Source: Shinisaurus crocodilurus
Taxonomy: Eukaryota > Chordata > Lepidosauria > Squamata > Shinisauridae
DNA: 64,000 nucleotides
Assembly: GCA_021292165.1 (NCBI GenBank)
Contig: CM037878.1
Coordinates: 2,728,001-2,792,000 of the forward strand
Reading direction: 5' to 3'
Within the stretch, counting starts at the first letter, position 1. Every line of letters starts with the position of its first letter. Both the position numbers and the translations under genes were made by a program. The notes under the pieces are model-generated. The model was not told where the DNA came from, did not search any database, and saw only the letters and a program-made list of their open reading frames with translations. Below are positions 34,153 through 44,359 of the stretch, piece after piece.

Positions 34153-34190
34153 GCCACTGAAGAAGGCCTTTGGGCCGAAACGCGTTTGGC
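34153..34190 (+). ncRNA. Hammerhead ribozyme motif (type I, minimal, PLE-like)
   Basis: All conserved parts appear in order. GCCA (34153-34156) is the 5' strand of stem I. The CTGANGA core box, here CTGAAGA, is at 34157-34163. After one extra A, GGCC (34165-34168), loop TTTG and GGCC (34173-34176) form stem II. GAAA at 34177-34180 is the second core box. The palindromic ACGCGT (34180-34185) is the short stem III, T34186 is the cleavage-site base, and TGGC (34187-34190) is the 3' strand of stem I, perfectly complementary to GCCA. Hammerheads with a very short palindromic stem III next to CGAAACGCGT are known from Penelope-like retroelements and are thought to cleave best as dimers. Cleavage is predicted after 34186; activity is not shown. 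Confidence 0.8.
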
Positions 34191-34312
34191 TTCTACACAC
34201 GAGTAAAGAAAGCTTACATGCTGTGAAGACATTTCTCTGGAAGCACCAAACAAAAAAAACTTTGGCACTAATAATACTTCATCTAGAGAGAGAGGTCCTC
34301 AAGTCTGAAAGG

Positions 34313-34506
34313 ACATTATTATCATCTTCAGCCCTTAAGACGTTGTATTTTACAGGTCTAATTGTTTCTGTCTTATACATGTTTTATATATATAATTTTT
34401 TTAAAAACATTTCTGGAAATTTTTATATTACATTATAAAATTTAATCTATTTTACTATATTTTATGGTTATTTTTTATATATACAATTCTTGACTTTAAG
34501 TTTCTA
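34313..34506 (-). repeat. Right inverted arm of the ribozyme element
   Basis: Inverted partner of 33886-34080. Together they could form a stem of about 190 bp in RNA, placing the hammerhead in the loop. Confidence 0.9.
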
Positions 34507-34684
34507 TGCTTTGTGTTTGTCAGGATTTTAAACATAGTCCCTTGTTGTATGTTTTTGCAGGTGTGCGGGCCTGGTGGAGAAGCATGCACATTTGGATATT
34601 TGTTATATATTTGAATATTTATTTCCTTGCAAGTGCCCGTGACTATATGAAGCCGTCTCATCCCGTGGCATAGAACGGGCCCAC

Positions 34685-34745
34685 CGAGCCGGCCTTCTGC
34701 GTGCAAAACAGGCACTCGACCACTGACGTGGCCCCTCTGCGGATG
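34685..34745 (-). mobile_element. SINE-B head fragment
   Basis: CCTTCTGCGTGCAAAACAGG and CGACCACTGACGTGG resemble the reverse SINE-B tRNA-like head. Confidence 0.4.
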
Positions 34746-34794
34746 AAAAGATGACCGGATGATGCTGCCGCCTTCTGCCAGCCCCTCCCTCAAA

Positions 34795-34925
34795 CTGGTG
34801 CCTTTCCAGAGGTGCTGGCGTACAGGCTCCATCATTCCCAGCCAGCATTGCCAATGGTGATGTGGGCTGGGGATTATGGGAGTTGTACTCCAGACATCTG
34901 GAGGGCATCGGGTTGGGGAAGCCTG
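34795..34925. mobile_element. Palindromic MITE, diverged
   Basis: Left CTGGTGCCTTTCCAGAGGTG; right ATCTGGAGGGCATCGGGTTG. Confidence 0.68.
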
Positions 34926-35122
34926 GTCTATATTGACGGGCAGCCGCTCTCCGGTGGGGTTCAGGCTGCGGGTGGACGAGGACTTTGTTTCAGGTTCACA
35001 AACCGCTTGAGAATGCTCTGTTCCGAACCCCCAAATTATTCACAAATCCCCAAACTTGCGTTCTCAGTTGCAAAATGTGTACTTTAAAGATGCACACACG
35101 TTAAGAAATGCACACTTTAGTG

Positions 35123-35230
35123 CAGTGTTCTCCAACCTTGGGTCCCCAGATGTTTTTGGCCTACAATTCCCAGCATGCCCCAGCCAGCGTAGGCCAAAAA
35201 CATCTGGGGACCCAAGGTTGGAGAACACTG
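35123..35230. mobile_element. Palindromic MITE (CAGTGTTCTCCAACC family), inverted copy
   Basis: Same 108-bp element; flanks CTTTAGTG (35115-35122) and CTTTAGTC (35231-35238) match 7 of 8, indicating a hAT-type 8-bp duplication. Confidence 0.9.
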
Positions 35231-35681
35231 CTTTAGTCCGTGGGGGCAGAAGTGTGCACTTTTGAAAAATGCTCCCTTTTCCCATTCAAAATGCGCACTT
35301 CTGCCATTGGAACGAACCTAAAAAAACAGCCTGCAACTGAGAACGGGAGTGAGCCGAATCGAGCTTTGAAGTGAAGTTCAGAGAATTTTGGTGAACTCGA
35401 GCATCCCTGGTTCAGGCAGGGGTCATTTCCATCCCTAGCAGAGATGCTGGCAGAGGCGGAACCTGCATGCAAAGCCAGCGCTTCACCTGCCAGCAGCTCA
35501 GATCGGCAGTGACTCTGCAGTGTCCGAGGCAGTGATACGTGTTTCTGAGCCATGCAAGCGAAGATCTTTTTGGCCAGGGAAATGAGCCCGGGACCTTCTT
35601 CACTCCTGAGCTGTGGCTTGAGCTGCGCTCTGTTCTACCTCCACCATTACGCGATGGTGCCAAGAGGCTCCAGGATCATGA

Positions 35682-35837
<156 letters not shown>

Positions 35838-36330
35838 CTGAGAGAACCGGCACCCACCCGGGCATCTGACTTCTCCCCACCCGCCCGTCCACCCGCCCAC
35901 CCAGTGAGCCCTCACCGAGACAGCGAAAAACAGAGCCAGGCAGGAGCTTCTAGTAGCGGCTACGATTCTGAACTCGACCCTTCCCTTTGTGTAGGATGAG
36001 AAGATCTTGCCTGTTGCAATGTTTTAGAATACAGTGTACACACACACACACACACACACACAGCGAAGGAATATATATATATAATATATACATATATATA
36101 TAATATATACATATATATAGAAAGATAGATCTATTTTCAATCAGGACTCCATTAACATTTTAAAAAACAGCAAAATTGTTTGCTCTGTGATCAAGGGGGG
36201 GGGAATTGTTCATCTCTGCATAATGATAATTATAATAATTACAATAAATTAATTATTATCTAACAATAATAAATACATAAATAATAAAGGTGTTATCTTT
36301 AAAAATAAAACAAATTTGCTTTTGGAGAAT
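35838..36330 (+). other. FGF12: FGF12 3' untranslated region (proximal part)
   Basis: The sequence after the stop codon is C-rich, then contains a CA run (about 36037-36062) and a TA-rich run (about 36069-36119), and becomes AT-rich. AATAAA hexamers occur at 36243, 36268, 36283 and 36304, so at least one polyadenylation site near 36260-36330 is plausible. The true 3' end is inferred; longer isoforms cannot be excluded. Confidence 0.6.
36037..36119. repeat. (CA)n and (TA)n microsatellites in FGF12 3'UTR
   Basis: A CA run is followed a few bases later by an imperfect TA/ATAC run with self-complementary ATATAT blocks that could fold in the transcript. Confidence 0.9.
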
Positions 36331-38413
36331 TGAACTCTGTTTGTGATGTGAAAGCAAGTGCGAAGGTTGGCTGGTGAGAATTGGATGCCGCCTTAATGTG
36401 TGAGTTCTTTCATCTGCTAACCCACAATCATTTCCCCCTAGGTGGACTGTTGGACTAATCCCTGTTCAACCTAAATACAAGCCACGACATCCAAGGTAAC
36501 TGGCTACCACTAGTGGCAATGTCTGCTACCACTAGCGGCAATAATTGGTATTATCCAGTATGTGAATCCTTTCCTGCCCTGAAGGACAGTTCACACAAGC
36601 ACACTTGCATGTGTGAAGGGGTCAACACATATGAAGCACCATAGCTAGAGCTGATCTTGAGCGACCAAGTGTGTTTGCACAGACAGCTACAAGTCACCGA
36701 CATCCTTTTCATGCAACCCCGCCAAGCGTGCGCGCGCTGTACAGCCTGCGTGCCCCTGCCCCTCATTCCATGTGGCGGGGTGCCTCAAAAGGGGAGCGTA
36801 CACGGGCACAACTGTACACACATCGCCTTCCCGTGCAATGGGAAACCCGGATCATGCAGGGTTCCTGATCGTGTGGGGAGCTGCTATGGGCACATGCTTA
36901 CGGGTACATAGGCTCTCCTTTCAGCCATCCCACCAAATGTGCAGATGTGGGGGGGGGGTGTCTGTGTGAGTGGGGGGTGGGGGGGGGAGAGAGAGGAGAA
37001 GCCTTTTTATAAGCCTCTTCCTTGTTTCTATACCAAAATGCGCGGCCAATGTAATTCCTTGCCGTCCTTTTGGAATCTCTTGCTGGGGAAATCACTGAAA
37101 ATGTCTTCAGGCCATAAAGATGACCTTCATGAAGAAAAAAATAAGCTGCTAGAAGTGCTTTTCCCCTGGAGGCGGGGAGACCAGGAACCGTGGGTTGGCC
37201 GTTGGTTTGCAAAAGGGGGAGGGGGCAAGCCTGTGTCTGCCGTCATCTGCCACCCGACTGCGCTAGAAGGAGGGGGGTCCCTGGAGCCTTCCTGCCTCTT
37301 TCTGGCAACAGTAGAGGCGGGGTGCTTCCAGGGGGGGGGGCTCCTAGCACTGGCAGGCCGAAGCTATTGTGCCTGCCGCTCCCCCTTTCTGTACCGAACA
37401 GGTTTCCTGCAGTAAGAAGAAAGACGGAGGGAGCGGTGGGAGAACACTGGAAAGTGATGAGTTACATCATCATCATCTGAACCCCTGGTAGAATCCCCCG
37501 ATTGCTCTGTCAAAGCCTTGCAGGGAAACACCTGTGTACCTCCCAATCTAGAGGGAAGCCATCTGAAGGGGGGACACAAGAAGCAGGGGTGTGTCTGGAG
37601 AATGGGAACCAAGAAAAGCTATTCTCTCAACAACAACAAAATCCTTGGCTGGCTTACTGAAGCTCGGAAGCATTTTAAGGCAAACAAAGGAAGTCTCACA
37701 CAGCCTGTGATGAACCTGTGGAACTCCTTGCAGCAGGATAGTTCTGCTGGCTGCTTATCACCCTCACGGCTGCTAATGGTACGAGTTCTATATGCAGCGG
37801 TCACACGGCCAGCTCCAGGTTCGGGTGGGGGGCCCTGAGCAAAGTGCCCTCCGGTGGACCCCCCTCCTCTGTCCGTGGCCCTGGCAGTGTTGGAGGGCAC
37901 GGCGGCACTTTCAAGCTGCACCAGCAGACTTGGGGACCGCTATGCTAATTCCCCACGATGACCCAGAGCGACGCTCGTTGGGGGCAATTAAAATGGCAGC
38001 TAGAGCAAGCCGCTTGGAGCACCGATGGGCCATACAAAATTTCAAAGGGAGCCCCTGGGCAGCCATCAGCAGTGGACCCCGCCAGGGCGTTGGGGGGGCC
38101 CAACAGCTGCCCTGGGATGCCAGTGCCGTCCCCAAGCAGCAGTGTGTTTCTGGGGCCAATTCCAAGCAGAAATCTGCAGGCGTGCGCACCTGCTCGTGTG
38201 TGCATCTTTTAATCTGCGTGCCGTGTGAGGTGAGTGAGCAGTTGGGAGGCCCTCCCTGAGCCTCGGCCAGCAGCGAGAGGGTTGACTATTTCCTCCATCT
38301 ATGCTCAGTGCAACACCAGGGATGAAACCACTTAAACCCTAAATGCAGACGGGGCAGGGTGAGTGGCTTTCCCGTCACCTGCTACCTGATTTTCTTTCTC
38401 GGGCCAGAGATCG
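36331..38413. other. Intergenic DNA downstream of FGF12
   Basis: G-runs at about 36949-36990, an old CR1 fragment and overlapping short frames; no recognisable gene. Confidence 0.4.
37610..37770 (+). mobile_element. Old CR1-like LINE fragment
   Basis: One frame reads HFKANKGSLTQPVMNLWNSL, a degraded CR1 C-terminal motif. No tail is recognisable. Confidence 0.4.
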
Positions 38414-38421
38414 AGCTAGGC

Positions 38422-39337
38422 CAGTGATGGCGAACCTATGGCACGGGTGCCACAGCTGGCACGCAGGGACCTCTCTGTGGGCACTCGAGCCATTCGTCAC
38501 CAGATCACGAAAAGACCGTCCCCTTCTGCAAAACACTAATGATCTTGTTCTTTCTCACAGTGTGGAACAGAATGATTTTATTCTAGAATTCCTGTTACAG
38601 AATTCTTTTCTACATTGTTATCACATTTAAAAGATTTTGAAGAATGATGCACAGAGCATGGCTTGGATGTAAAGCCCTAACAGTTGACCTGAGTGCTGCA
38701 GGTGTTGCTCTCAAACTAACGGAGTATGAGCCAAGGTTTGACAAATTATCAGCATGCATGCAATAGCAAAAATCACATTAATTGTGCAAAAGCATGCCCA
38801 ATGCAAACTTTTACCTAATGCAGTGTTTGCAGTCCAAGACATAAAGTGTTTTAAATGTGTTAAGCACGTTTAGTTTTCTTGTTTATCTTGCTCATCCTAG
38901 TACAGGTTGACTTTTACTTTTACTAATCCGACACCTGTAGAAGCAGGGAAAGGACCCGGAGTAAAGCTTGCCCCATACAATTTCAGTCTGGCATACAATC
39001 ATATTACAAGTTGAGCATCCCTTATCCAAAAATACATGTGCCTAATTATTTAAAAAGTTTGTATAAATTCCCTTCAGGCTATGTGTACAATGTAGTACTA
39101 TAATAATTTTTTGAGTTGATTTTTTTTCAACAAAAAACTGTATCATTGAAAGCTCTGTTACTGTGCTTTTCTTTAAAGACAAAAGAGGTTAATTAGTTCG
39201 GACAACTGTATGAGTTGTTTTTCTAAAACTAAAACCTTGGTATTCAGGTTTAATTGCAGTGTTGGCACTTTGAAATAAATAAGTTGGTTTTGTGTTGCAG
39301 TTTGGGCACTCGGGCTCAAAAAGGTTCCCCATCACTG
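38422..39337. mobile_element. hAT non-autonomous element, CAGTGATGG ends
   Basis: Ends CAGTGATGGCGAACCTATGG and AAAAAGGTTCCCCATCACTG; exact 8-bp target duplication AGCTAGGC at 38414-38421 and 39338-39345. 916 bp; the interior is AT-rich with no long frame. Confidence 0.92.
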
Positions 39338-39345
39338 AGCTAGGC

Positions 39346-41400
39346 GCTGTGTACCTACAAAGCAGGTGCACTCCCACTGAGTGCTGGTGCCGGACACCTC
39401 AAGAGGAGCACACGGAGTGCCTGAGGGGATCCAGGGTGGGGCTTTCTCCTTTCGAGCAAGATTTAGGGATGAGCAGGTTCCCAGTGGAATGTAGCCTGAG
39501 TCAAGCTTCATTGGGGTTGAGCCCCAGAACCTATTCTCAAGTAGCGCTCTGCAGCACTGGGCAATCGAAATCAGCCCCATATGCTTTCGAAAATGGGGAA
39601 GGTTTCTTCTAGGTCAAGAGGCCTTCTCAGTTTAGAGAAGAAGTGCAGCTATCCTGCCCTGGCCCGATCTATTGTCCGCTTCTCTCTTTTCAAACCCCTT
39701 CATTTGGAGAGAAGTTGAGGGTTGATCTCACAAGCAAGGAACACATGGGGTTAATGTGAGGAGCTTATTTTTTTTTTATCCCACACACACAAGTCAGAGT
39801 GATGCAAAAGCTAAGCACTAAAACCCAAATTGCATCTTACAAAAATAAAGTACAGATGAAAAGCGCAGGAAGCCCTGGGTACCAAACGTGAGTGGAGAAA
39901 GCAAGGATTAGCATCTTAAGGCTCTGTAAAGACCGGGTTATATGCTTCATTCCCATTTTCCCATGCTCATTACATCATTGCCATAATAACAACTACATGG
40001 TGTGCCTTTTTCTAGCCCAGCAAGATCCTCCCCAGGGGGAACTCGGTATCTCCATTTAAATACTGAGCAGCATTGCAGAAAGAAAGCAACAAACACCAAC
40101 TGGCTGTTAATCTGTACTCCTGGGTTAGCTTCCTCAAATCTTCCCTTCATGGCAGGCATGACTTGCAACGAAGGGGGAAGCCCAGGCAGTTAAAATGGCG
40201 GATTCTGAGAAGGTCAGCTGGAATTGTGGCTGGGACTGGCCCAGGGAACCAAACAGCCCTCCTCTCCCACTGCTGTTGGGAGGTTCGCTTCTCAGATTGC
40301 ACCCTACTTCGTTGGCACCCCGGAAAGGACTACAGTCTCCCAGATGAACCTGCCTGCGTGTTGGGATGGTTGTTGGAGGGCATCCCACGTGTCTCAATGT
40401 CCCCAATAATACGCCTAGTTGGGACCAGGGAGAGGACCTCTTTGGTGGCCATTCCCGGGCCCTAGAACCCTCTCGGGGAGGAAGCCTCTTCCCCGTCCCT
40501 CTGCAAATGGCATTCCCCAGGAAAGTGAAAACCTCCCCTTTTAGGAAGGCTTTGGAGTCAGAAATGCTCCATTATACTGACAAGAGCTGCCTGGTTAAAT
40601 TGTTTCTGAGAGCTGCCTTGTACTTGGATTCATTGTTATTGTTATTGTCAGTTGTTTTTCAATTGTCAGGTCATTGTCTGAGCTCCCTGTTAGCCACTGT
40701 GAGCTCATTGAGGAAAGGCAGGAGGGTATCATCAGTGTTTCATTCAATCATCCATTCAGTCAATCAATAAGAAGATCTCTGCTCCAAAGAGAGGGCCGAC
40801 CGTGACCGTGCCGCGTTGAATTTCTCTGCCTCTTGGGGGGGTGCAGAAGACAGGAGGCGAGCGGGGCATCCAATCCTGCCTTGCACCAGCTGTCCTCCAA
40901 ATATTTCAGCCGGGATGTCATCTTGTCAACTGAAATGTAACATGTCGCGAAGCGGCCCTCCTAAGCCGGCCTCCGTCAGCCATCCCCCTCTGCCTTGTTT
41001 TCTGCCCCTCCCGCCCCCACCCCTCACCCTTTTGCCCAGGCACAGCCCTTCTGCGCGCCTGGCCTTGGCTTCTCCCTTCTGCTCACACGCTGGACTCAGT
41101 CTGTCGCTCACCCACACACACCTCCCTCTGGGCAGCAACGTGGCTCCCTTTTGCAGCCTCCCCCCAGCCCCTCCCCGTTTCCCGCGGGGTCCCCTCCCTT
41201 TGTCCAGCAGCCAGGGGGTCCCTTTCACCAATCCCCAGGGAAACCCCCAGTAGCCATTGGATGGTTCAGGTTGCTCAGATCCAGACCCACAACTGCAATC
41301 GTGGGTGAAGTTTCTCTTAAAGGGCCACCTCCCCTGCCTGTCCAAGTTCTGCCCCTACAGAGTTAGGTGTGGGGTGGCAAACGGGATGACTGCAGCAAAA
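39346..41400. other. Intergenic DNA
   Basis: Few repeats. Bases 40940-41240 are C-rich with frames up to 145 codons on both strands, judged compositional. No gene identified. Confidence 0.4.
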
Positions 41401-41636
41401 GAGCCAGTGTGGCCTAGTGGTGAGAGTGTTGGACTGGGACTCGGGAGATCCGGGTTCTATTCCCCGCTCGGCCATGAAACTCACTGGGTGACTTTGGGCC
41501 AGTCACTGACGCTCAGCCTAGCCAACCTCACAGGGTTGTTGTGAGGATAAAATGGAGAGGAGGAGGAGGACTATGTAAGCCGCCTTGAGTTCCTTGCAGG
41601 ATAAAAGGCGGGGTATAAATATAATAAAATAAATTT
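41401..41636 (+). mobile_element. SINE-A
   Basis: Full-length copy from GAGCCAGTGTGGCCTAGTGG to the ATAATAAAATAAA tail. Confidence 0.88.
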
Positions 41637-41713
41637 TAAAAAAACCCTTTCACTGTAGATGTTCCTCAGGAGAAGCTCCTTGTGGATTCAGCGGCACTGA
41701 CGAGATGTACAAA

Positions 41714-41764
41714 TGTACAATGTACATTGTACAGCGTAAGCCGCATGTACAATGCGGCTTACGC
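41714..41764. repeat. Compound palindrome and hairpin
   Basis: A perfect 20-bp palindrome (41714-41733, TGTACAATGT and its complement) is immediately followed by a hairpin with 13-bp arms (GCGTAAGCCGCAT at 41734-41746, its complement at 41752-41764) and a 5-base loop. Confidence 0.95.
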
Positions 41765-41766
41765 TG

Positions 41767-41834
41767 GCCCAGCTTGTCTGAGCGTGGAAAGCTAAGCAGG
41801 GTCAAGCCTGGTTATTACTTGGATGGGAGACCCC
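41767..41834 (+). pseudogene. 5S-rRNA-derived sequence
   Basis: TCTGAGCGTGGAAAGCTAAG, GCAGGGTCAAGCCTGG and ACTTGGATGGGAGACC match the internal promoter region (box A and box C) of vertebrate 5S rRNA with a few changes. Only the internal half is present; it may be the head of a 5S-derived SINE or a 5S pseudogene. It is followed directly by a CR1 tail. Confidence 0.82.
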
Positions 41835-41837
41835 CCC

Positions 41838-41921
41838 CTCTAGTTTCCTGCATTGAGCAGGGGGTTGGACTCGATAGCCTTGTAGGCTCCTTCCAACTCT
41901 ATGATCTATGAAATCTATGAA
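41838..41921 (+). mobile_element. CR1 3' tail fragment
   Basis: Short CR1 3' end (GCATTGAGCAGGGGGTTGGA ... CCAACTCTATGATC) directly after a 5S-rRNA-like stretch. Confidence 0.8.
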
Positions 41922-41973
41922 ATGGGAGCCAAGGCTGCAGGTCATTTTTAATATGAATTTCCTTGACAGAGCT

Positions 41974-41974
41974 G

Positions 41975-42022
<48 letters not shown>
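41974..42022. repeat. (CAT)n microsatellite
   Basis: About 16 perfect CAT units. Confidence 0.97.
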
Positions 42023-42239
42023 TTTTAAAAAGAGGTAGAACCGGGCTGTCTGGCCAGCTCAGGCAGCCACGCAATGTGTCTCAGCACACAGAACTTGGGA
42101 GGTTTATTTCTCATTTACTTATATTGACCACAGTTTACTGACTGTACGCAATACGGGGAAACGTAGCATAGAAATAAATAGGCAGGGACTATCTGTGAGT
42201 TTATTGCATTTTAAACCCAAACCTTAAAACACACTATTT

Positions 42240-42950
42240 CTAAACAGTTTATTTATTTAATTTACAACATTTATATACTGTTCCACATCTAAACAGATTT
42301 CAGAGCAGTGAACAATAAAAGATAAAAGGAATAGAACACCATATTAAAATTTTTGAAAAAAAATAATACAATAAAAACCATGGCTGGTCAATCAAGGAAG
42401 GCTTCTTGAAATTTCATTTCATTTCATTTATTTCATTTATATACCGCCCCATAGCCGAAGCTCTCTGGGCGGTTCACAACCCTCTATACATAAAAACAAC
42501 ATTAAAACATACAAAACAGTTTAAAAAATTAAAAACCAAATTTAAAAACACAGTTTAAAATAACAATACAAAAAGCCAATAAAACTGAGCCTACAGGTGA
42601 CAATCCCCTCCGTGCTATTCCAAGCTCCTAACTAAATGCCTTGGCATAGAGGGAAGTCTTAACCTGGTGCCGAAAAGATAGTAAGGTTGGCGCCAGGCGG
42701 GTCTCAGTGGGGAGCTGATTCCATAACTGGGTGAAATAAAGACATTTTCAGCAATAATTTTCAGCAAGCGCCGAAAACAACGCAGTGCTGGCACCTGCCT
42801 GACCTCCAGAGGCCGGGAGCCACCACACTGAAGGCTCTACTCCAGGTGGACTCCAGCCAGGCCAGAGGTCCATGTGGAACCACCAGGAACATTCCATCTG
42901 ATGACCTCAGTGACCGGGGAGGTTGATAAGGGAGAAGGTGCTCTCTCAAG
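42240..42950 (-). mobile_element. Two nested L2-type LINE 3' ends
   Basis: The outer copy (42240-42407 and about 42746-42950) parallels 2780-3410. The inner copy at 42408-42745 begins with the TTTCATTTATATACCGCCCC tail and ends ATTCCATAACTGGGTGAAAT. Confidence 0.68.
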
Positions 42951-42954
42951 TATG

Positions 42955-43200
42955 TATTTATTACCACATTTATTATGACATTTATATCCTGCCCTTTTCT
43001 CTTTTGCAAGGATCTCAAGGGAGTGTACATGATCCTCCTCCTCTCCATTTTCTCCTCACAACATCCCTGTGAGGTAGGTTAGGCTGAGAGTCAGTAACTG
43101 GCCCAAAGTCACCTGTGAGCTTCATGGCCAAGTGGGGACTAGAACCCCGATCTCCCAAGTCCCAGTCCAACACTATAGTAAGCCAGTGTGGCGTAGTGGC
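42955..43200 (-). mobile_element. SINE-A, diverged
   Basis: Reverse copy with tail TCCTGCCCTTTTCTCTTTTG and head GCCAGTGTGGCG sequence partly rearranged near 43180-43200, where a forward head (AGCCAGTGTGGCGTAGTGGC) follows. Confidence 0.7.
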
Positions 43201-43335
43201 TATACACTTAGTATATGTAATTATTGTAATGAATAGACACAACTTAATTTAACTTTAATGTATAGCCCACAAAGGCTCAAGGATGATCATCCTTTCTAAA
43301 AGGTTGAAATGCCTCCCCTAAAGCCTCGTGTCTGG

Positions 43336-43480
43336 GGGTAAGAGCTTTAAGCTACAACAGGCTGGCATTTTTGTCCCTGCCCTTTTGGCCTTTGTCCCTG
43401 TCCACCACTGGAATGCCACCCCCCGCCCCAGAGAGCTTCTGGCCCTCAGGCCGAAAGAAGTTCAACACTCCTGCCATAGA
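43336..43480. mobile_element. hAT fragment (same family as 26461-26916)
   Basis: Interior GAGCTTTAAGCTACAACAGG and right end AAGTTCAACACTCCTG; the left part is missing. Confidence 0.6.
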
Positions 43481-43673
43481 ATAAAAATTGAATTAAATTT
43501 AAAAAATAAATAAATTCAAATGAAATCCAATTAAACAGTCCAAAGCATAAGAAACGGCTCTCTCTGTAGACCACCGAACCCATGTGAGCGAGAGCCCGAA
43601 GAAAAAGGCCCTGTAGCGACATTTCTGCAACAGGCACAGCTCACGTTTGGGGGGAGTCTGCAAGGGAGGGGGG

Positions 43674-44359
43674 CAGGGCCGGATTAACATAGGGGCGATT
43701 GGAGCGGAAGCTCCAGGCCCATAACAGAAAAGAGGCCCACAATATAGGGACACGCAGCACGATTTGAGTTAGCTCTGATCGTTATCATTCAGCATAATTA
43801 ATGATTTTTTCAAGATTAGAAAGGTGTTCTAAGCACATCTGCATTACAGGCTTGAGGCAAGACCTAGCAAGAACTGTTGTTCTCAAATTAGCATTTCAGT
43901 AGTTTTGCATTTCAATCACTGTTACTACATTTCTTTGTGAGAACTTCTAGCACATGGGGGGCTTGCTAGGGTCTGTAATATTCAGATTTAGAAGGGACCT
44001 CTCTCTCCAGCCTCGAGCAAAAGATCTTTCTGATTCTGATTCGCAGCTCAATTGTTCAAATGCTAGTTTAACAAAAAAACAAAAACAAAGCAACAAGAAC
44101 AACACAATTATTCTTGGTCAAGCAAAGCTTCCTGGCTTTTTGTTGTGGCTGCTTTTTCTTTTTTAATAAATAAATTTGGGGGAAATTGGGAAGACCCTTA
44201 CTGATGAGCTGCAGGAGTTTTTGAGTTTTGGCACTTTAATGGTAATTAAAATATTTAATTTGTTTTAATATAAAATTGCGTCTTCATTTTATTTATTTCC
44301 ATAAAAAGGCCCACCAAAATCCTCAGCACCAGGCCCATAATGCTCTTAATCCGGCCCTG
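43674..44359. mobile_element. hAT non-autonomous element, CAGGGCCGGATTAA ends
   Basis: Inverted ends CAGGGCCGGATTAA and TTAATCCGGCCCTG; 8-bp duplication GAGGGGGG at 43666-43673 and 44360-44367. 686 bp, AT-rich interior. Confidence 0.88.

Larger units (their letters stand above)
33886..34553 (+). mobile_element. Penelope-like, non-autonomous element with long inverted arms
   Basis: The element is flanked by an exact 15-bp direct repeat, TTTGCAGGTGTGCGG, at 33871-33885 and 34554-34568. It has a left arm (33886-34080) and an inverted right arm (34313-34506) of about 195 bp that differ at only about three positions, a 232-bp spacer containing the hammerhead motif, and a 47-bp tail after the right arm. 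No coding frame is present. Target duplications of this length, inverted LTR-like arms and a hammerhead all occur in Penelope-like elements (PLEs), so a PLE-derived non-autonomous copy is the best reading. A foldback DNA transposon is the alternative, but 15-bp duplications fit poorly. It lies sense in the FGF12 intron. Confidence 0.7.

Noticed and set aside
41767..41834. A functional 5S rRNA gene
   Set aside because: Only the internal half is present, with substitutions, and no T-run terminator follows.
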